From contig JAQPZY010001665.1 in the NCBI GenBank assembly GCA_029931535.1, forward strand, positions 3,592,501 through 3,656,500: a stretch of DNA of 64,000 nt, given 5' to 3'. Positions 50,002 through 59,411 of this stretch are shown here, in pieces; the stretch's first letter is position 1; each line of letters starts with the position of its first letter. This DNA is from Margaritifera margaritifera (lineage: Eukaryota; Mollusca; Bivalvia; Unionida; Margaritiferidae). Under the pieces are notes generated by a model that saw only the letters and a program-made list of their open reading frames with translations, did no database searches and was not told the origin of the DNA. The translations under genes and the position numbers were made by a program.

Positions 50002-51459
50002 CTAGGCACGTGAGAGTGCATCTGCAATCACATTGTCTTTTCCCCTGATGTGTTTGATGTCGATGTTATATTCCTGCAATATCAAACTCCATCTCAACAA
50101 TCTCCGATTTTTATCTTTCATTTTGTTGATGAAAGTAAGGGGATTGTGATCACGGTACACAATAATTGGAGAAAGAGCTGAGGTAACATACACTTCAAAA
50201 TGCTGTAAAGCCAATATCAAAGCCAAACATTCCTTCTCAATTGTGGAATAATTTTTCTGGTGCTTGTTTAGTTTTTTAGAAAAATAACACACAGGGTGAT
50301 CCACACCACTTTTGTCTTCCTGAATCAATACTCCACCAACCCCTACATCACTTGCATCAACAGATAATTTAAATGATTGGCTAAAATTTGGTGCAGAAAG
50401 AACTGGTGCATTCTTAAGCATGGCCTTTAACTTGTCAAAAGATTCCTGACACTTGTCAGACCAATGAAATTTGGTTTTCTTACTCAATAAACTTGTCAAA
50501 GGTTCAGCAATTTTGGAAAAATTGAAACAAAATTTCCGATAATATCCAGCCATACCTAGAAATCGCATCAGTTGCTTTTTACAAATTGGAACTTGAAATT
50601 CAGAGATAGCTTTGACCTTAGCTTCTATAGGTTTAACTTGACCTTGTCCCACAATATGTCCTAAAAATGTGACACAAGCATGGCAAAACTCACTTTTGCT
50701 CAAATTAATTGTCAGATTCGCATCGCTGAGTCGATCAAAGAATTTTCGAATGGTTTCCAAATGATCTTCCCAGGTGTTGTTGTAGATAATGACGTCATCG
50801 ATATAAGCGTCACAATTATCAAGACCAAATGTTATCATGTTCATCAGACGTTGAAACGTTGCAGGTGAATTTTTCATTCCAAACGGCATGACTTTATATT
50901 GATAAAGTCCATCTGGAGTTACAAATGCTGAAATTTCTTTTGCCCTTTCCGTCAATGGAATTTGCCAGAATCCTTTTAAAAGGTCAAACTTGGTGACATA
51001 TTCCGCATTTCCAATTTTATCAATGCAATAGTCCCTTCTTGGGATTGGAAATGAATCAGTTTTGGTGACACTGTTGACTTTTCTATAGTCTGTACACATA
51101 CGGAATGTATTATCTGGCTTGGGAACAAGAATACATGGTGAACTCCAGTTACTTTTACTTGGTTCTATGAAATCATTCTCCAGTAGATACTGAATTTCTT
51201 TCTTCAGATAGTTCTGTTTGAGAGGATTCATCCTATAAGGATGCTGTTTCACAGGCGCAGAATCTACAATGTCAACGTCTTGATAAATTTTACTTGTTCG
51301 TGTTGGAACATCAGGAAACAAGTGCTCATAGTCATGTAATAGCTGTTTTAGTTCATTTCTTTCCTGTTGTTGTAGATGTGAACGTTTCTGGTCTAGGTTG
51401 TTCAATATTTCTGAATTCCGAAGATTGGTTATACCAGAGTCACTATAGTATGATCGTAT
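50002..51459 (-). CDS. pol (RT-RH part): Reverse transcriptase and RNase H of the LTR element
   Basis: The open frame runs from just after the TGA at 51460-51462 to 50002. Counting from the TTG at 51405 (467 codons), the RT core begins with the SPCILVPKPDNTFRMCTDYR region (about 89-108). The first catalytic Asp is in KFDLLKGFWQIPL (about 141), the YIDD catalytic box is at about 201-204, and the LGH thumb follows at about 248. RNase H follows with SVDAS (Asp350), TIEKE (about 388-392), YRDHNPL (Asp419) and the closing DNVIADALSR (about Asp462). All catalytic residues appear present. No chromodomain or integrase follows, which confirms that RNase H ends the polyprotein. There is no ATG near the start; it shares frame with the integrase ORF and is separated from it by a single TGA, so it was one polyprotein and that stop is a lesion. 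Confidence 0.93.
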   Translation of the reverse strand: MRSYYSDSGITNLRNSEILNNLDQKRSHLQQQERNELKQLLHDYEHLFPDVPTRTSKIYQDVDIVDSAPVKQHPYRMNPLKQNYLKKEIQYLLENDFIEPSKSNWSSPCILVPKPDNTFRMCTDYRKVNSVTKTDSFPIPRRDYCIDKIGNAEYVTKFDLLKGFWQIPLTERAKEISAFVTPDGLYQYKVMPFGMKNSPATFQRLMNMITFGLDNCDAYIDDVIIYNNTWEDHLETIRKFFDRLSDANLTINLSKSEFCHACVTFLGHIVGQGQVKPIEAKVKAISEFQVPICKKQLMRFLGMAGYYRKFCFNFSKIAEPLTSLLSKKTKFHWSDKCQESFDKLKAMLKNAPVLSAPNFSQSFKLSVDASDVGVGGVLIQEDKSGVDHPVCYFSKKLNKHQKNYSTIEKECLALILALQHFEVYVTSALSPIIVYRDHNPLTFINKMKDKNRRLLRWSLILQEYNIDIKHIRGKDNVIADALSRA

Positions 51460-52215
51460 TCAATCGTTGATATCTTCACTGTGTGGGACAGGTACAACTA
51501 AATTAACTAAATAATTAGCTGAGCTATCTCTGTCAAAATATTCCTTTAACATATTTATATGACAAAGTTGTTTCTGTTTCCGTCTCCCAGGAGTGTTAAT
51601 GATATAATTTAAGTCATTTACTTTCTTTTCAACGGTATAAGGACCATAAAATTTAGCCTGAAGAGGATTCTGAGGTATGGGAAAGAGAGCCAGAACTTTG
51701 TCACCAGGTTTAAAACTCCTTTCCTGTGAATTTCTGTCATACCTTAATTTCATTTTTGACTGGGTAGTGTGAAGATTAGTTCTTGCTACTTCACAGGCCT
51801 TTGACAACTTGTATTTGAAATCAGAGACATAATCAAGAAGATTAATCTTTGAATCTTCATTTGAAAGAAGTTTCTCTTTCAATAATTTCAATGGTCCACG
51901 GACAGTATGACCAAAAACTAGCTCAAAGGGACTAAAACCCAACGACTCTTGAACTGATTCCCTAACAGCAAACAACAACAAATGAACACCCTCATCCCAA
52001 TCCTTTTCTGTATCAAAGCAATATGATCGAATCATATTCTTCAAAGTTTGATGAAATCTTTCCAAAGCACCTTGACTTTCAGGGTGATATGCGGAAGATT
52101 TAAACTGTTGGATGCCTAATTCATGCATAACTTGTTGGAAAATTCCAGACATAAAATTTGACCCTTGATCCGACTGGACAGATTTGGGAAGGCCAACAAG
52201 TGTCAAAAACTTCAC
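51460..52215 (-). CDS. pol (INT part): Integrase, C-terminal part, of the LTR element
   Basis: This open frame carries the second and third catalytic residues of a retroviral-type integrase: VQSDQGSNF (Asp at about residue 16) and AYHPESQGALERFHQTLK (Glu at about 52), a D-X35-E spacing. A GPY/F module (KFYGPYTVEKKVNDLNYII) follows near residue 170-190, typical of Gypsy integrases. The first catalytic Asp is encoded in the preceding ORF; the two frames overlap by a few bases (TGA at 52212-52214, this frame resuming at 52215), which looks like a single-base loss. It ends in a TGA at 51460-51462. Without read-through or frameshifting this copy cannot make a full integrase. Confidence 0.9.
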   Translation of the reverse strand: MKFLTLVGLPKSVQSDQGSNFMSGIFQQVMHELGIQQFKSSAYHPESQGALERFHQTLKNMIRSYCFDTEKDWDEGVHLLLFAVRESVQESLGFSPFELVFGHTVRGPLKLLKEKLLSNEDSKINLLDYVSDFKYKLSKACEVARTNLHTTQSKMKLRYDRNSQERSFKPGDKVLALFPIPQNPLQAKFYGPYTVEKKVNDLNYIINTPGRRKQKQLCHINMLKEYFDRDSSANYLVNLVVPVPHSEDIND

Positions 52216-54728
52216 AAAGCATTCACAATAGTTTTAGTTTTTATATTTCTCAGAGGAATTGCCTTTGGAAATCTTGTAGATGCACACATGATGGTCAACA
52301 AGTATTGGTTGCCTGACTTGGTTTTAGGTAAAGGACCAACACAGTCTACTATTATTCTACTAAATGGTTCATCAAATGCAGGAATAGGTTGCAGATGAGC
52401 CTTAGGTATCTTCTGATTGGGTTTTCCTACCATTTGACAAGTGTGACAAGATCTGCAGTATTTAGAAACATCACTTTTGAGTTTCGGCCAATAAAAATGA
52501 TTCAAGATCTTGTGATAAGTCTTACGGACTCCTAAATGACCAGCCAAAGGAGTTTCATGGGCTAAATTAAGAATTTCCTGTCGATATGACTTAGGAACAA
52601 CAATTTGATAGCTCACTGACCACTCGTCACCAGCGGGTACATCAGGTGGTCTCCATGTCCTCATAAGGACCCCATTTTTCACAAAGTAACACACTGGAAC
52701 TTGTGTGGCTTCAGTTTCACTAATAGCCCTCTGAAACAAACAAGATATCTCGGGATCTTGCTCCTGTTCAACGACAAGGGATTGTCGTTTGTCATCCTGA
52801 TTAGAACAAAGAGAATGAGTTGCCAAAAGAGGATCACCGTGATCAATACCATTTGATTGATCAATACCTGAGGAAAAAGTGACCTCATCAAAAGACTGAC
52901 CAATACATGTGTCAGCTAAAGGAATAATATCCTGATCAACATCACTCTCAAGAGCTCTTTTTGCCATAGCTCTAGTAACTGCACAAGCAGGGTACAAATC
53001 AGGGATTTCAGTTTCGACAGGATCAACTTTCTGATCCAAACAAGGCTTGTCAGTTACAAGTGGATTAACCACAACCTTATCTCCAGCTAGGTCATTGCCT
53101 AGTAATAAATGAACACCCTCTATGGGTAAAGAAGTCACTGCCCCAACAGTCACAGGTCCAGAAACTAAGTCTGATGCCAAATTTACACAATGAAGAGGAA
53201 CATTTACAAAGCCGCACTCTACTCTCTGAACAAGAACACTTTCACTTGAAGAAGACTCCTCAGACAAAGGCAAAGTACCTGATAATAAAAGACTCTGAGA
53301 AGCTCCAGTGTCCCTTAATATTTTAATTGGGATAGGTTTGGCAGAATCACCAATAAGTGATATAGAACCTTCTGACATGAATGGTTCATAAGCCTCCAAA
53401 ATAGAATCAGACGGGGGTTTGTTTGACCCAACAAATGTATTGTTTTCAATATAAGACCGTGACCTTGACCTCGTAGAAATAAGAGCATTTGGAAAAGCTC
53501 TGTCTTTACTCTGTTGCTTATTTTTCAACTTGAAGCAATCAGAAATAACGTGCCCTTTCGTTTTACAATAAGTGCACGTAGGAAGAGATAAGAATTTCTG
53601 ATCAGTCTTATCAGATGTTTGATTCCTAACAGTTGTGCTGTTGTGAAATTTGGAAGTACTCGAATGAAATTGAAATGGTTTTTTACCAGAAAACTGCTGA
53701 GAGGACGATTTATTACCAAATGAAATTTTGTGAGTCAAGGAATAATCATCAGCCATACGAGCAGCATTTTCCAAAGTTTCCACATTCTGCTCGTCAAGAT
53801 AGGTTTTAACATCACTATGGATGCACCTCTTGAACTCTTCAATTAATACGAGCTGTCTGAGGTTATCATAACCTTGATCAACTTTCTTGGCTGAGCACCA
53901 CCTATCAAATAGTTGTTCTTTATCCCTTGCAAATTCGACATGAGTTTGTCCAGTTTCTTTTCTACAATTCCTAAACCTTTGTCGATATGCCTCTGGTACC
54001 AACTCATAAGCTTTCAAGATGTACTCCTTAACCACATCATAATCAGTGATTTGTTGTACTGACAGTGAAGTGTAAACTTCACGAGCTTTGCCAATAAGTA
54101 CACTTTGTAATAACAAAGTCCAATGCTCTCTGGGCCATTTCAAGTTTTCAGCTATTTTCTCGAAATGAAGAAAGTATTTATCTACTTCTTTTTCCTGAAA
54201 AGGGGGTACTAACCTAATATATCTAGTAACATCAAAACCTGGACTTGTGTTTAAAGGAGTGGAGTGTGCTCTGTTTGCCAGTTCTAATTCTCTTAACTTA
54301 AATTGCATTTCCCTTTCTTCTCTTTGCATCTGCATCTGCATTTGTATTTGTCTATCTTCTTTCTCTCTCTCTCTCTCTCCATCTGCATCTCTTCTTTTTC
54401 TCTCTCCATCTGCCTCTCTTCTTTTTCTCTCTCTCTGAATCTGAAGCTTTGCCAATTCTAAATCCATCTGGTTCTTTAACTCTAATTCCCTTAATTTCCT
54501 GTCAGAACCAGATACAGGCTTTCTCTTCAAACTTAAAGCACTATTTTCAAAAATTCCCTTTCCTACTAAATACTGAATCAAAATAATCTTTATCTCCTGT
54601 TTTGTCAATGATACGTTTGCCTCAGATAGACTGTATTTTCTGGCAAGCTCGAGCAACTCATCCTTTCTCATGCACTCTAACCCCTCCTGGGTAGGTTTTG
54701 AAATGAAATTCTGAACATTAGATGCCAT
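52212..54728 (-). CDS. gag-pol (5' part): Gag, protease and integrase N-terminus of the LTR element
   Basis: 838 codons from the ATG at 54728. Residues about 1-60 resemble a SAP-like helical segment. Residues 75-150 are a highly charged Glu/Arg/Gln-rich coiled coil, partly encoded by an expanded microsatellite. Residues about 165-335 match a gag capsid whose C-terminal half looks like a SCAN domain (VPEAYRQRFRNCRKETGQTH, then FDRWC). A CX2CX4HX4C zinc knuckle lies at 385-398. An aspartic protease motif (LRDTGASQSLLL) has DTGA at 473-476. After a variable linker the integrase zinc-binding domain follows (HETPLAGHLG at 724-733, CRSCHTC at 758-764), then the first catalytic Asp (IIVDCVGPLP, Asp795). 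The frame ends at a TGA inside the integrase core. Gag, protease and integrase share one frame, with no frameshift between gag and pol. Confidence 0.93.
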   Translation of the reverse strand: MASNVQNFISKPTQEGLECMRKDELLELARKYSLSEANVSLTKQEIKIILIQYLVGKGIFENSALSLKRKPVSGSDRKLRELELKNQMDLELAKLQIQRERKRREADGERKRRDADGEREREKEDRQIQMQMQMQREEREMQFKLRELELANRAHSTPLNTSPGFDVTRYIRLVPPFQEKEVDKYFLHFEKIAENLKWPREHWTLLLQSVLIGKAREVYTSLSVQQITDYDVVKEYILKAYELVPEAYRQRFRNCRKETGQTHVEFARDKEQLFDRWCSAKKVDQGYDNLRQLVLIEEFKRCIHSDVKTYLDEQNVETLENAARMADDYSLTHKISFGNKSSSQQFSGKKPFQFHSSTSKFHNSTTVRNQTSDKTDQKFLSLPTCTYCKTKGHVISDCFKLKNKQQSKDRAFPNALISTRSRSRSYIENNTFVGSNKPPSDSILEAYEPFMSEGSISLIGDSAKPIPIKILRDTGASQSLLLSGTLPLSEESSSSESVLVQRVECGFVNVPLHCVNLASDLVSGPVTVGAVTSLPIEGVHLLLGNDLAGDKVVVNPLVTDKPCLDQKVDPVETEIPDLYPACAVTRAMAKRALESDVDQDIIPLADTCIGQSFDEVTFSSGIDQSNGIDHGDPLLATHSLCSNQDDKRQSLVVEQEQDPEISCLFQRAISETEATQVPVCYFVKNGVLMRTWRPPDVPAGDEWSVSYQIVVPKSYRQEILNLAHETPLAGHLGVRKTYHKILNHFYWPKLKSDVSKYCRSCHTCQMVGKPNQKIPKAHLQPIPAFDEPFSRIIVDCVGPLPKTKSGNQYLLTIMCASTRFPKAIPLRNIKTKTIVNAL

Positions 54729-54893
54729 TGTAAATGCTTGTTGGTTTCACACAAAAAAATTTCTTTATTTAAAAATCTTTGCCAAAGACAAAAAAAATTC
54801 AGAGACAAAATCAATATGAATTTTAAAGATAAATTTAATATCTCTAATATGCTTCAAAGAAATTCAATCCCGGAACGACGAGCCCCCAATTTC
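54729..54893 (-). other. Leader with tRNA-Pro-like primer binding site
   Basis: On the minus strand, five bases after the 5' LTR, TGGGGGCTCGTC (54888-54877) begins a primer binding site. It continues as GTT and then CCGGGATT (54873-54866). Apart from the extra three bases this equals the complement of the tRNA-Pro 3' end used by several vertebrate retroviruses. About 137 bp of A/T-rich leader then precede the gag ATG. Confidence 0.8.
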
Positions 54894-55642
54894 TGTTACG
54901 ACTCTATGGTCTAAGAAAAATGTAACAGAAAGAAAGTGATACCAACAAATCAAGTAAAAAATCAACAAGCAATTTATTACTAGATAATTAAAATGAAAAA
55001 TCAAAAAGTCACTTACAGTAATGTGTTTTGAAATCCTAATAATCCAATAAGAATGATTGTTCTAATCACAAATCCTAAATATAGAATGTTCCGAATTCAC
55101 GGCTGTGTCCTTGAATGTTATGATGTGCTAATGGTCTCCAAAGTCCTGATGTACTAGAAATCTTGATGTGCTGATGTCAAAATGAAGTATTCCAAAATCT
55201 CTGAATAAGTTCAGTTAAATTCCAAAATCATTAATTAAAAATCCAAAATCCAAAAGTTTATGAGCACTGTTATAATCCAATGAATATTTAAAATAATTCC
55301 TCTCTTAGAATTTGTAATGAATTTTCACAACTGTAATAGCTCTTTACAAGACTGATGGTAATGTCAAAACTGAATAAATGTCCACCAAACATGGCATATA
55401 TAAAGATTGGTCACATGACAGAATGTTCTAGAATGTGTCATCTTAATGGAATTTTACTTGTAAACAAAATTCAACCTTGACCTTCAAATTGAGAAAACAT
55501 ATTGATCAAAACAACCTAATTCAAGGACACTAGTTAAACATTTTTTTCCTGATAACATTAAGATTTAAGCAAATATTAAAGTGAAGAAACATTTATAATT
55601 TCCTAAAATTTTTATAATATTATATAAACATCATACATAACA
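54894..55642 (-). repeat. 5' LTR with promoter candidate
   Basis: 749 bp, the partner of 49115-49863. On the minus strand, gaccaatctttatatatgcc (about 55412-55393) offers a CCAAT-like box next to a TATA-like box, and AATAAA lies downstream at 54978-54973, a plausible U3-R arrangement. The tatatataaag element is intact in both LTRs. Confidence 0.95.
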
Positions 55643-55647
55643 CTGAC

Positions 55648-56287
55648 ACACAAGCCAAAATTACAATATTTAAGAAATAGCCTTCGTACAAGTCAATTTA
55701 TGATATTGCTTGGTCATGTGATCCAAATCTCGCGGTTTACATATTTCTTGATGTCAAACGTCAAATAATCAAGTGATACAAACAATCTTTGTACGTGAAA
55801 GGCCAATGATAATTCTATCGCATTTGATTACGTAGGTCTAGAGATCTGGCGATAATGTGATTAAGCACTGCCTAATAGAGGATTAAATATGTTCATAAAT
55901 ACTGGATATCGTCTCATATCTCGGCTTATTAAAGTTACAGATTAGGTTTTGTTTGTTAAGTCTGAAAAGATAAAATATAATATGTGTGGATTGCTTCAAG
56001 GCTGTGATTGAAACAGGATTCGTAATTTTGCTATCCTCTAGGTACAAAGATCATCCTATGCTGCTACCGCGTGATTTCGGTGAATACGATGTTTTCGATT
56101 GGGTATATGGTCTGACCTCCCACCTCAACGTAACTATTCCAATATCTAATGCAGGATGTGAGCAGTCGGTAGCAACTTGGTTTTGGTAACGAAGACAAGT
56201 TAATTGACCCTTGGAAATAATATTAATAATTATGTCTTAAATATGCATTGATAATATATAGTTTTACAGATATATTTTGATGTTGAA
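55648..56287. other. Right flank of the LTR element
   Basis: No gene established. A plus-strand open frame at 55986-56189 contains an acceptor-like tttgctatcctctag followed by YKDHPMLLPRDFGEYDVFDW-type sequence, with ordinary protein composition but no family I recognise. Confidence 0.35.
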
Positions 56288-57170
56288 ATAATGCACGCTA
56301 GAGATGTATTTAAATGTAGCAAAAGAACAAATTCACTGCAATATATGGTTCAATGGGACTTTGTTTTGTCTAAATATCAGTGCGATCATGATCAAGAAGG
56401 GACCATGCCAAAGTTTGATTATTCTTCATGTAAGTTGGCAGGATATATAATATGGTAACCTAATATATGCATAACCAAAAAAAGAAGCATATGCAGTATT
56501 ATGTGTTTGAAAGAGAGCAAAATGATTATAACATTTAGATTTTGTCGTTCATCGATACGTGTCTTCGAAAATCATGGTCAAAGCAGTTAATACAATCACA
56601 TATAGATGGTTGTAAATCTATCGTAATCGTATTCGACGATTAACTGTTTGCAGGTTATTACCCCACCCACCCATCCCCTGAAGATACCACATTATCATTT
56701 ACATCCATCCAACGTTTCTTCCATTCAGTAGAGTTATTAGCAACATGATCTGAAAATTTTACATTTCTAAATTTGCAAACATGGCATGTCCACAGATGGT
56801 GCGATATACAAGGCCGTAACTTCAGAAACCATAATTGTTATTAACGAGCTATTCATGTGCAGAAGTAGTACAAACTTGATAAAGTATCATCTGTTGTGAT
56901 GAGATGAAGTACAAGGGAACTGTCAAGGTACATTGCACATGTTCAGAGGCTTTAATACAGATGGCTATTCATGGTTTGGAATCTAATGATGCTTTAAAAT
57001 ATGTTATCGAAAAGTGCAAATTGTAAAAACAGATAGGATTTGTTCTAAAATCATATTTTATAGTTTTGAAATGTCAGAGTTACTTTCATTTGGCTAGAGT
57101 TTGCTACAAATTAATACATAGATCATTTCATCAGATATGATGGAGTTAAATGTAGTCTAATGAAAGGGCT
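56288..57170. repeat. Segmental duplication copy C (partial)
   Basis: Matches about 41545-42440 in copy A in order: aagaacaaattc, then tttgtctaaatwtcagtg, then gggaccawrycaaagttt with attattcttc, then the gatgatgaagta/gatgagatgaagta block, and the atcagatatgatggagt ending also shared with copy B at 46400-46420. It lies right of the inserted LTR element. Confidence 0.7.
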
Positions 57171-58095
57171 ATGGGACCTATGCATCTAATATTTTGAGGA
57201 ATTCCTTTAAGAGTTTACACGATTTCACAAAATGTAAGTATGGTTTTACTTCTCTCAATAAATAAATATATGAATAATGATTTAATTAATTATGGCTAAA
57301 CACCATCTTTTTTAAGTAGAAACAGCATATGTTTCATACTTAACAATCAAGAGATTCTATGTATGGTCATTAGGTCCATATATGACTTGCAGTGACCAGG
57401 TTTCACATGGTAAACAAATATATGCCACTGGATTTTGTCAAGCTTCCTAAACAATCAATTATAAATATACCATACTTTAGTGACTTTGGTGCTGACCGAT
57501 TGAAAATCAAGACACATATCTTAATTATGTGTTAAAACAGTCGTATTAATCACGGAGACACTCTGTGTTGCGGTACGTCGCTCTCAAGCGGTCAACGGTA
57601 TGTTGTATAGCCAGTGTACATGTACGCCAGGAGAGATGAGTGCATACTTGCCAAGTGAGGCCTCAGTGATAGTGTCGGATTGAGATGATGACCCATAAAT
57701 GATCTATGTTCGTAATAGCATAGTGATAGATGATAGAATATGCAACGAGTTTCTGTAAATATTAATGCAACCTCAAGATGATATGATCCAACTAAAAAAG
57801 AGAGCTTGTTGTGTAATTTAATTTTTATAACTAATAAGTCATAATTTATTACTTATTGTAGATACTTACATAGAGACACCTTACTTATCCGTTTTTGGTT
57901 ACTACTGCAAGGGTAAAGTTATCAGCAATTCTTTGAAATGTATGCTATTTGTTTGTTTATATTGAACATGCTCGATGTCTACATTCAAGATGGACTCGAC
58001 CCGTTGTGCTTGTTATTGCAGATATATCCTCCATGAGTTTTAGCAATGTAGTGCTGTTACACCAAGGCTAATCAAAGAATGCTGCTCCGACTGGG
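57171..58095. other. Non-coding stretch, nothing identified
   Basis: No open frame of note and no repeat structure recognised. Confidence 0.5.
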
Positions 58096-58160
58096 AAATC
58101 TAGTGTATAAAAATGGAAATCTAGTGTATAAGAATGGAAATCTAGTGTATACGAATGGAA
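58096..58160. repeat. 21-bp tandem repeat, 3 copies
   Basis: aaatctagtgtatamraatgg starts at 58096, 58117 and 58138. Confidence 0.93.
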
Positions 58161-58545
58161 AATGATTCTAAAGCATACTTGGTAAATATAGCCTGAAAAT
58201 GCTACTTTTTTTTCGTAATAACGTTTTACAAGAGCTACTTCTCACCTGACCTTTTTCTTGTCTTCGATACTACGATGGACTTACACCTCTGGAATAACAT
58301 GTCAAGTTAAAATACCCAAATCTCCCCAAGCTTCAATAAATGAAAAAGAGAAAGATCGTGAAAATTGCTGCTATTTCCATCAATGTGATTCATGGATGTA
58401 ATTCTTAATAGGATTTTCATTGGTCAACATTGATGTACGTGAACTTAGGGAAAATACCTTGGTAATGTATTAGTTAATATTTTCCCCTCAGTTCTGGCCA
58501 ATAAAAAGTGGTCACGATTTGAACTAAAACTCTTGTTTACAAACA

Positions 58546-58602
58546 ACGAGACCCCTACGGGTTGTAGAGCAGACGAGACCCCTACGGGTTGTAGAGCAGA
58601 CG
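58546..58602. repeat. 27-bp perfect direct duplication
   Basis: The unit gacccctacgggttgtagag followed by cagacga occurs twice in tandem without mismatch, and a third partial gacga follows. The minus-strand open frame across it repeats SSALQPVGV as a result. Confidence 0.9.
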
Positions 58603-59336
58603 AGACGTCATTTGCGTGAATCAAGCGCGCCAAGCATTTCAGACTCCTTAATTTGTTTGCAACAGGAAAATCCCACCGCAAGCATTGACCTCATGCCTAT
58701 TTCATATGTTTGTTTTTATTGCACGAGTTGTTTTATCTCAGGACAATATTATGACAGATATACATTATCTTGTTTCAAACTTATAGGTCTCCACGAAAAA
58801 TAATTTATTGTTTCTGACACTAAGGTTTCAGTTGTCTTTTGTACAAATGTTCTTCATTAGCAGGTCAGCTGAATAAGCTTAATGGTCGTATTTCAAGCCG
58901 GCAAGTTGTGACGTAAATGGCTTTCTTAACTGGATTTAAATGTGACTCAGAGTGGTAAAATGGGAACCCGAAATCGTTTGAAAAGCGCCCTCCACACACA
59001 CACACACACATTTACGACGACCGATTCTTCCTTTCGCGTGATAACGAGGTGAAAATCCAATTTATTTTCATGTAATTGTCATCATACAATCCAAATCTCT
59101 ACATTCCGTTCGCTCTTTATAGAAGAGAAAGATTTTAGAAACAATTTCAGTGGAAAATATAAAAATTCAGGATTTGGACTAGAGACAACGGAAGTTCGGA
59201 CATATAATTCAACTAACGTTGTCTTTAACAAATTAACTGTAATTACCTTACTTTCCTTCATCACAGCTGGAAATGGGGAAACTATAGCTTCCAGGGAAAT
59301 GTGATGTATTTTTAAATGCAAAATAACTTACTTGTC

Positions 59337-59343
<7 letters not shown>
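58603..59343. other. Non-coding stretch, nothing convincingly identified
   Basis: A short (CA)n run lies near 58992-59010. On the minus strand, 59321-59082 is open for 79 codons, with possible donor sites (AAAGTAAGG) near 59250; unsupported otherwise. Confidence 0.4.

Positions 59344-59408
<65 letters not shown>
59344..59408. repeat. (AT)n microsatellite
   Basis: About 32 AT units. Confidence 0.98.

Positions 59409-59411
<3 letters not shown>

Larger units (their letters stand above)
49110..55647 (-). mobile_element. Gmr1-like Ty3/Gypsy LTR retrotransposon, nearly intact
   Basis: The complete element at 49115-55642 (6,528 bp, read on the minus strand) is flanked by a perfect 5-bp target duplication, CTGAC, at 49110-49114 and 55643-55647. 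Both LTRs are 749 bp with TGTTA/TAACA ends and differ at about six positions by eye, so the insertion is recent. Domain order along the element is gag with a SCAN-like capsid and one zinc knuckle, protease, integrase with GPY/F module, reverse transcriptase, then RNase H. Integrase before RT is the Copia order, yet RT and integrase are Gypsy-like, which is the defining trait of Gmr1-like elements. No envelope gene is present. Coding is broken by one frameshift in the integrase (52212) and one in-frame stop between integrase and RT (51460-51462). It inserted into the older duplication array between copies B and C. Confidence 0.95.

Noticed and set aside
52205..52220. Programmed -1 ribosomal frameshift signal in the LTR element
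   Set aside because: The overlap lies in the middle of the integrase core rather than at the gag-pol junction, and there is no canonical slippery heptamer. A one-base deletion explains it more simply.
54860..54890. A partial tRNA-like 3' end (attcaatcccgga...gccccca)
   Set aside because: It is the primer binding site of the retrotransposon. There is no 5' half, anticodon arm or cloverleaf.
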